A stretch of 64,000 nucleotides of DNA, taken from assembly GCF_900604315.1 (NCBI RefSeq), contig NZ_LR026978.1, forward strand, positions 2,087,615 through 2,151,614, read 5' to 3'. The first letter of the stretch is position 1. Every line of letters starts with the position of its first letter. This document shows positions 1 through 9,529 of the stretch, piece by piece. The notes beneath the pieces were generated by a model that searched no databases, was not told the DNA's origin, and saw only the letters and a list, made by a program, of their open reading frames with translations. This DNA is from [Erwinia] mediterraneensis (GTDB lineage Bacteria; Pseudomonadota; Gammaproteobacteria; Enterobacterales; Enterobacteriaceae). The position numbers and the translations under genes are program-made.

Positions 1-2070
1 GTGAGCTGGGAGACGGCGCTCGATTTACTTGCCCGCGAACTCAACTCGGTAAAAGCGCGCTGCGGTAACGAAGCGATTTTCGGGGGTTCCTACGGCTGGG
101 CCAGCGCCGGACGTTTTCATCACGCCCAGAGCCAGCTGCACCGTTTTTTGAAAGCCTTCGGTGGTTATACGGCCAGCACCAATACTTACAGCAGCGCGGC
201 GGGAGAGCGCATCCTGCCGCATGTGTTAGGCCCGCTGAGCCCGCTGCATCGTCAGCATACCCACTTCTCCGAGCTGGCGCGCGAATGTCAGCTGTTTGTG
301 GCCATCGGCGGCCTGCCGCTGCGTAACGCCCAGGTCAGCGGCGGCGCGGCCAATGACCATATGCTGAAATACTGGCTGGAGAAGATGGAGGCGCAGGGGA
401 CGCGCTTTATCAACATCAGCCCGGTACGCAACGACCTGAGCGCGGTGAAGAGCGCGCAGTGGCTCTCTGTGCGTCCGGGCACCGATACCGCGCTGCTGCT
501 GGCGCTGTGTTATGTATTAATCACCGAGTCTCTCTACGATCATGAGTTTATTGCCAGCCATACGGTGGGGTTTGCCCCCTATCGCGCTTACCTGCTGGGC
601 GAGCGCGACGGCGTGGCAAAAACGCCGGAATGGGCGGCGGCAATAACCGGCATCAGCGCGGCGCACATCAGCGCGCTGGCGCGCGAGATGGCCAGCCAGC
701 GCACCATGGTGAATATTTCCTGGTCGGTGCAGCGCGCGCGCCAGGGAGAACAGGCTTACTGGGCGACGGTGGCGCTTACTGCGCTGCTCGGGCAAATCGG
801 CACCCCCGGCGGCGGCCTGGGGTTCGGCTACGCCTGCACTAACCTGGCAGGCGCGGTGCGCAAAGCCTTTTCCGGTCCGCGTTTTCCCGCCGGGCGCAAC
901 GCGGTAAGCAGCGTGATCCCGGTTGCCCGCCTTGCCGATATGCTGCTGCATCCCGGCGAGCCGTATGAGTTTGACGGCCAGCAGTTGCGCTATCCCGATA
1001 TTCGTCTGGTGTACTGGGCGGGCGGCAACGCGTTTCATCATCATCAGGATATTAACCGGCTGTGCAAAGCCTGGCGGCAGCCGGAAACGGTGGTGGTGCA
1101 TGAACAGTACTGGACCGCGCAGGCCAAATTCTCCGATATCGTGTTGCCGGTGACCACCTCGCTGGAGCGGGACGATATCGGCAGCGGCGGCCATGATGGG
1201 TTTATGATCGCCATGAGCGCGCAGATCCCGCCGGTGGGTGAGGCGCGCGATGATTACGCTATCTTCGGCGATCTGGCGCAACGTCTGGGCTGCAACGAGG
1301 AATTCAGCGAGGGACTGGATAGCACGCAGTGGCTGCAGCGCATTTATGAAGAGTCACGTCCGCGAGCGCAGGAAGAGGGTATTACGCTGCCTTCCTTCGA
1401 TGAGTTCTGGCAGCAGGGCGTTCTCGAATACAGCGCGCCGGAGAAACCGCAGGTGTTTCTGGCCGATTTCCGCGCCGATCCGCAGCGTTATCCGCTCTCA
1501 ACGCCATCGGGTAAAATTGAACTCTTTTCTGAAACCGTCGCCGCCTTCGGTTACCGTGAATGTCCCGGTCATCCCTGCTGGGACGAGGAGGAGGCAGCAT
1601 GGCAGCAGGAAGAGGCCGCTCGCTGGCCGCTGCATCTGCTCTCCAGCCAGCCGCGTACCCGTCTGCACAGCCAGTACGATCATGGCAGCGTCAGCCTCGC
1701 CAGTAAAATTGCAGGGCGCGAGCCGTTGTGGATGCACCCCCGGGACGCGCAGCCGCGCGGCATCCGTGAAGGCAGCGTGGTAAAGGTATACAACGCGCGC
1801 GGAGCTATCCTGGCGGGTGTGCATCTCAGCGAAGATATCCTGCCGGGCGTGGTACAGATGTCTACCGGTGCCTGGTACGATCCGCTGGATACCAGCGAGG
1901 AAAAAACCCTGGATAAACACGGCAATCCTAACGTATTAACGGAAGATCGCGGCAGTTCGCGGCTGGGGCAGGGCTGTAGCGCCCAGAGCTGTTGGGTGGA
2001 GATCACGCCGTGGCGTGATGCGCTGCCGCCGATCACCGCGTTCGATCCGCCTCCTTTCGTCACGCTGTAA
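1..2070 (+). CDS. Molybdopterin-dependent reductase, BisC/TorZ-like (5'-truncated by window edge)
   Basis: The 689 codons in the window are the greater part of a DMSO-reductase-family molybdoenzyme of the biotin sulfoxide / TMAO reductase type, which reduces S- or N-oxides with electrons through bis-MGD. Visible family signatures are GSYGW near residue 29, YSS near 63-65 (Ser64 sits where the Mo-ligating serine of BisC/TorA lies), LLGQIGTPGGG, WAGGNAFHHHQD, DIVLPVTTSLERDD and a C-terminal SRLGQGCSAQ stretch. The GTG at position 1 matches an internal Val in the family's conserved VSW segment, so it is probably not the start; roughly 80-100 N-terminal residues, including any signal peptide, lie outside the window. 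Without that end the periplasmic TorZ type and the cytoplasmic BisC type cannot be told apart. Confidence 0.85.
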   Translation: MSWETALDLLARELNSVKARCGNEAIFGGSYGWASAGRFHHAQSQLHRFLKAFGGYTASTNTYSSAAGERILPHVLGPLSPLHRQHTHFSELARECQLFVAIGGLPLRNAQVSGGAANDHMLKYWLEKMEAQGTRFINISPVRNDLSAVKSAQWLSVRPGTDTALLLALCYVLITESLYDHEFIASHTVGFAPYRAYLLGERDGVAKTPEWAAAITGISAAHISALAREMASQRTMVNISWSVQRARQGEQAYWATVALTALLGQIGTPGGGLGFGYACTNLAGAVRKAFSGPRFPAGRNAVSSVIPVARLADMLLHPGEPYEFDGQQLRYPDIRLVYWAGGNAFHHHQDINRLCKAWRQPETVVVHEQYWTAQAKFSDIVLPVTTSLERDDIGSGGHDGFMIAMSAQIPPVGEARDDYAIFGDLAQRLGCNEEFSEGLDSTQWLQRIYEESRPRAQEEGITLPSFDEFWQQGVLEYSAPEKPQVFLADFRADPQRYPLSTPSGKIELFSETVAAFGYRECPGHPCWDEEEAAWQQEEAARWPLHLLSSQPRTRLHSQYDHGSVSLASKIAGREPLWMHPRDAQPRGIREGSVVKVYNARGAILAGVHLSEDILPGVVQMSTGAWYDPLDTSEEKTLDKHGNPNVLTEDRGSSRLGQGCSAQSCWVEITPWRDALPPITAFDPPPFVTL

Positions 2071-2076
2071 GGACAG

Positions 2077-2099
2077 CCCGGCGGCGTTCCACCGCCGGG
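2077..2099. terminator. GC-rich hairpin between convergent genes
   Basis: An 8-bp perfect stem (CCCGGCGG / CCGCCGGG) with a 7-nt loop lies 7 bp after the molybdoenzyme stop and just before the end of the opposing kinase fragment. There is no T-tract. A shared bidirectional terminator is the likely role. Confidence 0.5.
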
Positions 2100-2107
2100 T
2101 AAGCCGA

Positions 2108-2863
2108 TTACCTCTGGTCTGAACAGGCGTCAGTTTTCTCTGGCGGAAACAGCAGCCCGAAGGTCGTCACTCCACTACTGCTCTCTACCCAACAGCGACC
2201 ATGATGCAGCTGCATAATCGAACTGACGATCGATAACCCCAGCCCGCAGCTGTGCGCTGAATCCTTGCGGGAGAGATCGACCCGGTAAAAACGGTCAAAG
2301 ATCCTTTGCTGATCGTCAGGGGAGATCGTCGGCCCGCGATTGCTCACCCGCACCGCTATTCCCTCCCTTACCGGTTCTGCGACTACCTCAATCTGGCTTT
2401 CCGGCTCGGCATAGCGCACCGCATTGGAGAGCAGATTGGCTAACGCGCGACGAAACAACAGCACATCCACCCATCCCGTTCCGCCTCCGCTCACCTTAAT
2501 CGTGACATTACGCTCCAGCGCGATATCATCGAAATAGTCACAAACGCGCGCGATCTCCTCAGTAATATCAACCCGGACGCGCTGAATTTCCTGATCCGGC
2601 TGCTCCGCCTGCGCCAGAAATAACATATTGTCGATCATGCATGATATACGCTGCAGCTCTTCATAGTTGGAGCCCGGCAATCGCTGGTAATACGCATTGT
2701 CGCGCGGGGTGCCAGGTGCGACTTCTGTCTGACCCAGCAGCGTGGTGATCGGGGTGCGCAAATCATGCGCCATATCGGCACTCACCTGTTTAATCTGCCG
2801 GAAGCCCTGTTCCAGCCTGCCCAGCATGGCGTTGATCTGCGTCACCGGCATCGGCAAAATCAT
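2108..2863 (-). pseudogene. Heavy-metal-type sensor histidine kinase, C-terminal fragment
   Basis: This fragment carries the catalytic half of a CusS/PcoS-like sensor kinase: the end of a HAMP linker (INAMLGRLEQ), the H-box ADMAHDLRTPI with the phospho-accepting His, the N-box LLSNAVRYA and a CGLGLSIV G-box. Members of this family are about 450-480 residues, with two membrane helices and a periplasmic sensor before HAMP; all of that is missing. The reading frame begins inside the opposing end of the truncated hydrolase gene on the same strand, and no response regulator lies alongside. The simplest reading is a deletion that removed the response regulator, the kinase N-terminus and the hydrolase C-terminus. 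The fragment has no obvious RBS at its first ATG (2863) and is probably not functional. Confidence 0.75.
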
Positions 2864-3347
2864 GGATAAAGGCGGACTCGCTCAGCTCGCCATAGCCGTC
2901 TGCCTGCCATTTCAGCCCTTTAGAGGCGGGCGCAGGCGGGAATTTTTTCGTCAGCGCAACATAGTCCTCACCGGCATCAGGCGCACGTGCGGCGATATAA
3001 ACCAGCCCTTTTACTTTCGCATCATCACCTGCCTGACTGATTACCATGCCGCCATACGAGTGAGCCACCAGAATCACCGGGCCATTTTGCTGCGCCAGCG
3101 CACGTTTTACGGCAGCGACATCATCCCCAAGGGACGTGGTGGGGTTCTGTACTGCGGTAACATGCAGCCCTTTGGCCTGCAGCAGCGGGATTACTTTATT
3201 CCAGCTGGAGCCGTCTGCATACAGACCGTGCACCAGCACAATGTTTTTAACCGGCTCAGCCGCTGGCGTGGTTGCTGCATGGGCAGCAAAGGAGCTTATG
3301 CCTGCCAGCGCAAGACCGGTCACTGCAGAGAGATAACGTAATTTCAT
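2790..3347 (-). pseudogene. Exported alpha/beta hydrolase, 3'-truncated
   Basis: The N-terminus is a clear Sec signal peptide (MKLRYLSAVTGLALAGISSF, cleavage near AAHA), followed by an alpha/beta hydrolase fold: the oxyanion HGLYADGSSW segment and the nucleophile elbow VAHSYGGMV (Ser in GxSxG-like HSYGG). Homologues of this salicylate-esterase/EstC-like type run to about 260-270 residues and end with the catalytic Asp and His. Here the family sequence stops after about residue 164 (ESAFIHDF) and the frame continues through out-of-frame kinase sequence to a stop at 2790. The catalytic acid and His are therefore missing. It reads into the kinase fragment and overlaps it by 74 bp. Confidence 0.75.
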
Positions 3348-3784
3348 GATGTGTCCTTAATAATTTCTGTTTGAACCACGGCCAGCGTACAGGACAGGGA
3401 CCCACAAATTACGGACAGGAAAATGACAAAAAAATGACAAAAGTGAAGGGGCTTTTGCACAAGGGCTGGCTATCATTATCGCTACATACACTGTCATTCC
3501 ACCCGTGACAAGGCAAAGCGGGAGCCGGGCTTCTGCTGGCTATCGTAATGAAACGAAAAGTGCTTTACATATCTTGACGCAGCCATATTCACTGTCCGAG
3601 GATTGTGTCTGCCACCAATACCTGCTAAAAAATTAACGGCGTTTATGTAATGGTTCGCGCTGTGCCCCCTTCAGGTTTTACTGCGTCAATATCAATACCC
3701 CCGCCCGTTCTTTATTTTCCCGTTTAATCGGCTCATCAGAAAGCCGGACGGGAGCAACAAACACAACATGATTTCGGAGCAAGT
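3348..3784. other. 437-bp intergenic region with tandem ATGACAAA half-sites
   Basis: Between the divergent hydrolase fragment and the amidase operon no gene is visible. Two direct copies of ATGACAAA start at about 3423 and 3434 (11-bp spacing), about 80 bp upstream of the hydrolase start. They match the half-site of the CusR/PcoR-type box known from copper-responsive two-component systems, though here in direct rather than inverted order. A TGTCATT half-site lies at about 3492. This could be the former target of the regulator that partnered the truncated kinase; that link is an inference. Confidence 0.35.
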
Positions 3785-4690
3785 ATGACGGTGATACCCC
3801 GTACAGAGGTGATCTATGCCATGTCGCGCGACAACGCCCCCGTGGCGTCAGTGGTCAGCGGCAGCGAAGTGGTTTTCCAGACCTGTGACTGTTTTTCCGA
3901 CCAGATCCACAGCGCCGATGCGGTCTTCAATGAGCTGGACTGGCAGCGCATCAACCCGGCCACCGGCCCGGTGTATGTGGAAGGCGCGCAGCCGGGTGAC
4001 GTGCTGCGTGTAGAGATCAAGCGCATTGCCCTGACCAGCCACCAGGCGGTGATGGTTACTGCGCCGCAGCTTGGCGTGGTAGGCGATGAGCTGGAAAAAC
4101 CGCAGATCACCCTCGTCGCGATTGAAAACGACGAAGCGCTGCTGCCGGGCGGCGTGCGCGTGCCGCTCAATCCGATGATTGGCGTAATTGGCGTGGCACC
4201 TGCCGGTGAGGCGATCTCCTGCGGTACGCCGGACAGCCACGGCGGCAATATGGACTGCAAAGTGATTGCCGCAGGGGCCACCCTCTATCTGCCGGTGAAT
4301 GTCGAGGGCGCGCTGTTCGCGCTGGGCGACCTGCATGCGGCGATGGGCGATGGCGAAGTCTCGGTCTGTGGGCTGGAAATTCCCGGTGAAGTGACGGTCA
4401 CGCTGAGCGTCCTGAAACAACGCCCGCTGCCCACGCCGATGCTGGAAAACAGCGAGGCGATTTATACCCTCGGCTCCGCGCTCACGCTGGATGAGGCCGC
4501 CGCGCTGGCTACGCGCAACATGGCGCATTTTATTGTCGCTAACACCGACCTGACGCTCGATCAGGCTATTACCCTGCTGAGCATCGCGGGCGACCTGCAA
4601 ATCTGTCAGGTGGTCGATCCGCTGAAAACCTGCCGTTACGCGCTGCCGAAAGCGGTCGCTGCACAGCTGAATTTACGCATTGAGGGTTAA
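3785..4690 (+). CDS. Acetamidase/formamidase family protein
   Basis: A 301-residue protein of the FmdA/AmdA family, which hydrolyses short amides such as formamide or acetamide to the acid and ammonia. Recognisable segments are the N-terminal YAMSRDNAPV, GPVYVEGAQPGDVLRVEI, the central CGTPDSHGGNMDCK motif (His and Asp being metal-site candidates) and LGDLHAAMGDGEVSVCGLE, all hallmark positions of this family. Length is close to the family's 300-310. The ATG at 3785 follows a GGAG 6-7 nt upstream. It is followed after 2 bp by an APC permease, so the two very likely form an operon for uptake and hydrolysis of an amide or amino-acid amide. The actual substrate cannot be read from sequence. Confidence 0.85.
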   Translation: MTVIPRTEVIYAMSRDNAPVASVVSGSEVVFQTCDCFSDQIHSADAVFNELDWQRINPATGPVYVEGAQPGDVLRVEIKRIALTSHQAVMVTAPQLGVVGDELEKPQITLVAIENDEALLPGGVRVPLNPMIGVIGVAPAGEAISCGTPDSHGGNMDCKVIAAGATLYLPVNVEGALFALGDLHAAMGDGEVSVCGLEIPGEVTVTLSVLKQRPLPTPMLENSEAIYTLGSALTLDEAAALATRNMAHFIVANTDLTLDQAITLLSIAGDLQICQVVDPLKTCRYALPKAVAAQLNLRIEG

Positions 4691-4692
4691 AA

Positions 4693-6036
4693 ATGTCGGT
4701 TGAACAATTTGGCTATAAGCAGGAGCTGGATCGGGCGTTAACGCTCAAGGACCTGCTGATTTACGGCATGATTTTTATGGTGCCGATTGCGCCCTTTGGT
4801 GTGTTTGGTTACGTCTGGGACGGCGCGCAGGGCATGGTGGCGCTGGCATACCTGATCGGCATGGTGGCGATGTTCTTCACTGCCATGAGCTACTGGTCGA
4901 TGTCCCGCGCCTTTCCGGTCTCCGGCTCGGTGTATGCCTATGCTCAGCGCGGCATTCACCCCACGGTGGGCTTTTTCGCTGGCTGGCTGATTCTGCTCGA
5001 CTACATTCTGGTGCCTTCGCTGCTCTATATCGTCAGCGCCGCCGCGCTGTCGCCCATCCTGCCCGGCGTGCCTGCCTGGGTATGGATTGTTGGCTTTATT
5101 GCGGTGAACAGCATCATCAACCTGCTCGGCATCTCCTTTACCGCCAAAGCCAATAAATACATTCTGGTGGCGGAAATCATCGTGCTGTCGGTGTTTGTGG
5201 TGCTGGGCCTGATCGCGCTCTATTCCGGTGAAGGGGCAGGGCACCTGACGCTGAATCCGCTCTACAACGCTGACCATTTCAGCCTGCCGCTGGTGATGGG
5301 CGCGGTGTCGATTGCGGTGCTCTCATTCCTCGGCTTTGACGGCATCTCAACGCTGTCGGAAGAGACCAAAGGCGGCGTCAATACCGTGGGTAAAGCGTCA
5401 CTGGGCGCACTGATGCTGGTGGGCGCGCTGTTTATCCTGCAAACCTGGATTGCGGCTGATCTTGCGCAGGGCATGAACTTTACCAGCCTGGATACCGCCT
5501 TCTACGATACGGCAAACCTGGCGGGTGGCGCCTGGCTGAAGCAAGTCACCATCTGGTCAACCGCGCTCTCCTGGGGCATCGCCAACGCGCTGGTGGCGCA
5601 GGCGGCGGTCTCGCGCATTCTGTTTGCAATGGCGCGGGATAAACAGCTGCCGAAGCTGCTCGCTAAGGTGCATCCGCGCTTCAGAACGCCCTACGTCAGT
5701 ACGCTTATCGTGGCGGCGATTTCCGTGGCTTCTGGTCTCTGGTTCAGTGGCAACATTGATAACCTGAGCCGTCTGGTGAACTTCGGGGCGCTGATGGGCT
5801 TTTTGCTGCTGCATCTTTCGGTCATCAACCACTACATGCTGCGCAACAAGTCACGCAATCTGCTGCTGCACCTGATTTTCCCGCTGACTGGCTTTTGCAT
5901 TATCGCCTTTGTGATTTATGAGATGGACAGTCAGGCGAAAATCCTGGGGCTGAGCTGGCTGGCAATAGGCGTGGTGTACTATCTGGTGATGCGTTATACC
6001 CTGAAACGCGACGTCTCTCTGGATCTCGATAGCTAA
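4693..6036 (+). CDS. APC-family amino acid/amide permease
   Basis: A 447-residue inner-membrane protein with about 12 hydrophobic helices. The first helix carries IAPFGVFGYVWDGAQG, the broken-helix substrate region of the amino acid-polyamine-organocation superfamily, and the sixth carries SFLGFDGISTLSEETKGG, the matching conserved motif. It begins 2 bp after the amidase stop and ends just before a strong hairpin, so it is the second gene of a two-gene operon. By context it imports the amidase substrate or a related amino compound; permeases of this branch include putrescine/ethanolamine-type carriers. The specificity is not determined. Confidence 0.85.
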   Translation: MSVEQFGYKQELDRALTLKDLLIYGMIFMVPIAPFGVFGYVWDGAQGMVALAYLIGMVAMFFTAMSYWSMSRAFPVSGSVYAYAQRGIHPTVGFFAGWLILLDYILVPSLLYIVSAAALSPILPGVPAWVWIVGFIAVNSIINLLGISFTAKANKYILVAEIIVLSVFVVLGLIALYSGEGAGHLTLNPLYNADHFSLPLVMGAVSIAVLSFLGFDGISTLSEETKGGVNTVGKASLGALMLVGALFILQTWIAADLAQGMNFTSLDTAFYDTANLAGGAWLKQVTIWSTALSWGIANALVAQAAVSRILFAMARDKQLPKLLAKVHPRFRTPYVSTLIVAAISVASGLWFSGNIDNLSRLVNFGALMGFLLLHLSVINHYMLRNKSRNLLLHLIFPLTGFCIIAFVIYEMDSQAKILGLSWLAIGVVYYLVMRYTLKRDVSLDLDS

Positions 6037-6048
6037 ACCTTCCTGTCA

Positions 6049-6072
6049 GGGTCCCGCTCTCAGGCGGGACCC
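6049..6072 (+). terminator. Terminator hairpin of the amidase-permease operon
   Basis: A 9-bp perfect stem (GGGTCCCGC / GCGGGACCC) with a 6-nt loop lies 13 bp after the permease stop, followed by TCTGTT. Confidence 0.75.
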
Positions 6073-6241
6073 TCTGTTCGGCTCAGCGCAGCGATGAATC
6101 TTCAGGAAGATTCGCCGCGACAGCTCAGGCGTCTGATCCGGCCATTCTGTGATCTACCTTAAAAAACCGACACCACTTCCCGAAACCTGATTTACCTTAT
6201 CTTTCCTTGCGGCATAGTATGGCAATTAAATTAACGAACGC

Positions 6242-6260
6242 TGTTCTATAATGTAGAACA
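6242..6260 (+). promoter_or_regulatory. Probable XynR operator overlapping the yagE -10 box
   Basis: TGTTCTA-N5-TAGAACA is a perfect 7-bp inverted repeat. The consensus -10 element TATAAT (6247-6252) lies in its centre, so binding would block RNA polymerase. It sits 24 bp before the yagE ATG. The IclR-family gene xynR in this cluster is the obvious candidate ligand; in E. coli, XynR is known to control yagEF in response to xylonate. Assignment to XynR is an inference from context. Confidence 0.6.
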
Positions 6261-6283
6261 AAATGCACCCGCAAGGAGATCTC

Positions 6284-7192
6284 ATGCAGCATACCGTGCA
6301 GTTTTCAGGGATTATTCCGCCTGTTTCCACCATTTTTACCGCCGAGGGCGGACTCGATAAAAACGGCACCGCCGCGCTGATTGACGACCTGATCACGGCG
6401 GGCGTTGATGGTCTGTTTTTTCTCGGCAGCGGTGGGGAGTTCTCACAGCTCAGCGTTGAGGAGCGCAAAGCGATCGCCGCTTTTGCTATCGATCATGTCG
6501 CTGGTCGCGTGCCGGTCCTGATCGGCACTGGCGGCACCAATGCGCGGGAAACTATCGCGCTGAGTCAGCACGCCGCGCAGGCGGGCGCGGATGGCCTGGT
6601 GGTGATTAACCCCTACTACTGGAAAGTCTCTGAGCAGAACCTGATTCGTTACTATCAGCAGGTAGCGGGCAGCGTAGACCTGCCTGTCCTGCTGTATAAC
6701 TTCCCGGCGCTGACCGGGCAGGATCTGAGCCCGGCGCTGGTAAAAACCCTGGTGGAAGCGTGCCCGAACATCGTCGGGATTAAAGACACCATCGACTCCG
6801 TGGCCCATCTGCGCAGCATGATCCACACGGTGAAAGCGGCGCATCCACACTTTTCCGTGCTGTGCGGTTTTGACGATCACCTGTTCAATACGCTGCTTTT
6901 AGGCGGCGACGGGGTGATCTCCGCCAGCAGCAATTTCGCGCCACAGCTTTCGGTACGGCTGCTGCAGGCGTACCGTGATGGCGATCTGGCGCAGGCGGCC
7001 CATTATCATCAGACCCTGCTGCAAATCCCGCAGATCTATCAGCTGGACACGCCCTTCGTTAATGTGATTAAAGAGGCGATTGTGCTGTGCGGACGGCCGC
7101 TCTCAACACATGTGTTGCCGCCCGCCGGGCCGCTTGATGATGCACGCAAAGCGCAGTTGAAAGCGCTGCTGCAACAACTGAAGCTCTGCTGA
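6284..7192 (+). CDS. yagE: YagE-like 2-keto-3-deoxy-gluconate/pentonate aldolase
   Basis: A 302-residue member of the dihydrodipicolinate synthase/NAL superfamily, very close to E. coli YagE along its whole length. YagE cleaves 2-keto-3-deoxy sugar acids, giving pyruvate plus an aldehyde (glycolaldehyde for the xylonate-derived acid). The Schiff-base lysine is K167 in GIKDT, the catalytic Tyr is Y138 in [10 protein letters not shown], and the phosphate-loop-like [10 protein letters not shown] is present. I chose ATG 6284 because AAGGAG lies 5 nt upstream; the in-frame ATG at 6263 has no such site. yagF follows after 14 bp, so dehydratase and aldolase form a two-step xylonate pathway. Confidence 0.92.
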   Translation: MQHTVQFSGIIPPVSTIFTAEGGLDKNGTAALIDDLITAGVDGLFFLGSGGEFSQLSVEERKAIAAFAIDHVAGRVPVLIGTGGTNARETIALSQHAAQAGADGLVVINPYYWKVSEQNLIRYYQQVAGSVDLPVLLYNFPALTGQDLSPALVKTLVEACPNIVGIKDTIDSVAHLRSMIHTVKAAHPHFSVLCGFDDHLFNTLLLGGDGVISASSNFAPQLSVRLLQAYRDGDLAQAAHYHQTLLQIPQIYQLDTPFVNVIKEAIVLCGRPLSTHVLPPAGPLDDARKAQLKALLQQLKLC

Positions 7193-7206
7193 GCCGGAAG
7201 GGTAAC

Positions 7207-9174
7207 ATGGCGATTGAAAAAATTTTTCCTCCTCAGGACGAGGCATTTTATGCGGTGATCACCCATGCCGCCGGACCGCAGGGAGCGCTGCCGCTGACGC
7301 CGCAAATGCTGATGGAGTCACCCAGCGGCAACCTGTTCGGCATGACGCAAAACGCCGGGATGGGCTGGGATGCCAGCAAACTCACCGGTAAAGAGGTGCT
7401 GATTATCGGCACCCAGGGCGGCATACGCGCGGGCGACGGGCGGCCAATTGCTCTTGGCTACCACACCGGACACTGGGAGATCGGTCTGCAGATGCAGGCG
7501 GCGGCGAAAGAGATTACGCGTCATGGCGGCATCCCCTTTGCGGCTTATGTCAGTGACCCGTGCGATGGACGCTCGCAGGGCACGCACGGCATGTTTGATT
7601 CGCTGCCATACCGGAACGATGCGGCCATGGTGTTTCGTCGTCTGATCCGTTCGCTGCCCACGCGGCGCGCCGTGATTGGCGTTGCCACCTGCGACAAAGG
7701 CCTGCCCGCCACCCTGATTGCGCTGGCATCAATGCATCAGTTGCCGACCATTCTGGTGCCGGGCGGCGCGACGCTGCCGCCGACCTTTGGTGAAGATGCC
7801 GGCAAGGTGCAGACCATTGGCGCGCGCTATGCCAACCACGAGCTCTCGCTACAGGAAGCCGCCGAGCTTGGCTGTCGCGCCTGCGCCACGCCGGGCGGCG
7901 GCTGTCAGTTCCTGGGCACGGCAGGCACCGCGCAGGTGGTGGCCGAAGCACTCGGTCTGGCGCTGCCGCATTCAGCGCTGGCTCCTTCAGGGCAGGCGGT
8001 GTGGCTGGAGATCGCGCGTCAGTCGGCGCGTGCCGTTATCGAGCTGGATAACCGTGCGATCACCACGCGCGATATTCTTACGGATAAAGCGATCGAGAAC
8101 GCGATGGTACTGCACGCCGCGTTCGGTGGCTCCACCAATCTGCTGCTGCATATTCCGGCCATCGCCCATGCGGCGGGCTGCACTATTCCTGACGTCGCAC
8201 ACTGGACGCGCATCAACCGCAAGGTGCCGCGCCTGGTCAGCGTCCTGCCCAACGGGCCGGACTATCATCCTACCGTGCGCGCCTTCCTTGCGGGCGGCGT
8301 GCCGGAAGTGATGCTGCACCTGCGCGATCTGGGGCTGCTGCATGAGGATGTCATGACGGTCACCGGCCAGACGCTGGGTGAGAACCTCGACTGGTGGCGT
8401 GCCTCAGAGCGACGCGAGAAATTCCGTCAGTGCCTGCGTGAGCAGGATGGCGTGGATCCTGATGATGTGATCCTGCCGCCAGCGCGCGCCACGGCCAGAG
8501 GGCTGACCTCAACCGTCTCCTTCCCGACCGGCAATATCGCGCCGGACGGCTCGGTGATCAAAGCCACCGCCATCGATCCCTCAGTGGTGGATGTTGATGG
8601 CGTCTACCGTCATACCGGGCGGGCGCGGGTGTTTGTTTCCGAAGCGCGCGCCATCCGGGCGATCAAAAGCGGTGAGATTGAGCAGGGCGACATTATGGTG
8701 GTGATGGGCGGCGGGCCGTCCGGCACCGGCATGGAGGAGACCTATCAGCTCACGTCGGCGCTGAAGCATGTCTCCTGGGGCAAAACGGTATCGCTGATCA
8801 CCGATGCGCGTTTCTCCGGCGTCTCCACCGGGGCCTGTCTCGGCCATGTGGCGCCGGAAGCGCTGGCGGGCGGGCCGATCGGCAAACTGCGTGATGATGA
8901 TGTTATTGAGATCATCATCGACCGCCTCTCGTTAACCGGCAGCGTTAACTTTATCGGTACGGCGCAGCAGCGGCTGACGCCGGAGGAGGGGGCTGCATTA
9001 CTGGCGGCCAGGGAGCCGCATCCTGAACTGCATGCCCATGACTGTTTGCCAGATGATACCCGTCTGTGGGCGGCGCTACAGGCGGTCAGTGGCGGTACCT
9101 GGAAAGGGTGTATTTATGATACGGATAAAATTATAGAAGTGATTAACGCCGGGAAGAAAGCGCTCGGTATGTAA
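7207..9174 (+). CDS. yagF: YagF-like D-xylonate dehydratase
   Basis: A 655-residue IlvD/Edd-family dehydratase nearly collinear with E. coli YagF, which converts D-xylonate to 2-keto-3-deoxy-xylonate. The Fe-S ligands expected in this family are visible: Cys119 in DPCDGRSQG, Cys162 in VATCDKGLP and Cys233 in [12 protein letters not shown]. The Mg/substrate loop [12 protein letters not shown] and the family signature [16 protein letters not shown] follow. GGAAGGG precedes the ATG. With yagE it forms the non-phosphorylative degradation route for xylonate. A hairpin after the stop separates it from yagG. Confidence 0.93.
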   Translation: MAIEKIFPPQDEAFYAVITHAAGPQGALPLTPQMLMESPSGNLFGMTQNAGMGWDASKLTGKEVLIIGTQGGIRAGDGRPIALGYHTGHWEIGLQMQAAAKEITRHGGIPFAAYVSDPCDGRSQGTHGMFDSLPYRNDAAMVFRRLIRSLPTRRAVIGVATCDKGLPATLIALASMHQLPTILVPGGATLPPTFGEDAGKVQTIGARYANHELSLQEAAELGCRACATPGGGCQFLGTAGTAQVVAEALGLALPHSALAPSGQAVWLEIARQSARAVIELDNRAITTRDILTDKAIENAMVLHAAFGGSTNLLLHIPAIAHAAGCTIPDVAHWTRINRKVPRLVSVLPNGPDYHPTVRAFLAGGVPEVMLHLRDLGLLHEDVMTVTGQTLGENLDWWRASERREKFRQCLREQDGVDPDDVILPPARATARGLTSTVSFPTGNIAPDGSVIKATAIDPSVVDVDGVYRHTGRARVFVSEARAIRAIKSGEIEQGDIMVVMGGGPSGTGMEETYQLTSALKHVSWGKTVSLITDARFSGVSTGACLGHVAPEALAGGPIGKLRDDDVIEIIIDRLSLTGSVNFIGTAQQRLTPEEGAALLAAREPHPELHAHDCLPDDTRLWAALQAVSGGTWKGCIYDTDKIIEVINAGKKALGM

Positions 9175-9529
9175 ATAAATCAGGCGATCAATGCCGTCTG
9201 TGGAAAATATTCCACGGGCGGCTTTCGCCTGCGCGAAATAAAAATTTATTACAACAGAGAGTTAATTTAAATGTCATGGAAACCAGTTGGTTAAATTATC
9301 GCGTTTGCGCTCAATTATAACGACGGCAGTCACAGAAACTAAAAAACATAATTCACAAAGAAAAAATGACCATTGTCGTAAAATTCACCAGCTCCTTACA
9401 CTCGAATAACACAAATCGTGAATTAAGCATACGCATCATGGGTGTTTTCCTGACGACGTACCGCCAGACGTTTTCACTTTTCAGGTCCCTGACGTTTGCA
9501 CCATTCCATCTCTGGGGTTGGGGGTAAAT
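9175..9529. other. 355-bp AT-rich promoter region before yagG
   Basis: The first part holds the yagF terminator (9193-9222). The rest is AT-rich with no convincing ORF and presumably holds the yagG promoter, but no clear -35/-10 pair or copy of the GTTCTA operator is seen. Confidence 0.4.
9193..9222 (+). terminator. Terminator hairpin after yagF
   Basis: A long stem (GCCGTCTGTGGAA with TTCCACGGGCGGC, including two G-T pairs) closes a 4-nt loop and is followed by TTT, 18 bp after the yagF stop. Confidence 0.7.

Noticed and set aside
517..1281. Long open frame of 254 codons on the minus strand inside the molybdoenzyme gene
   Set aside because: It lies fully antisense to a conserved gene; its His/Arg/Ala-rich content is what the reverse strand of GC-rich coding DNA gives.
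2742..3341. 199-codon frame on the plus strand across the kinase/hydrolase junction
   Set aside because: It is antisense to both recognisable genes and its predicted protein shows no family features.
6263..6284. Upstream ATG as yagE start
   Set aside because: It lacks a ribosome-binding site and is only 3 bp past the operator, whereas ATG 6284 has AAGGAG and fits the E. coli N-terminus.
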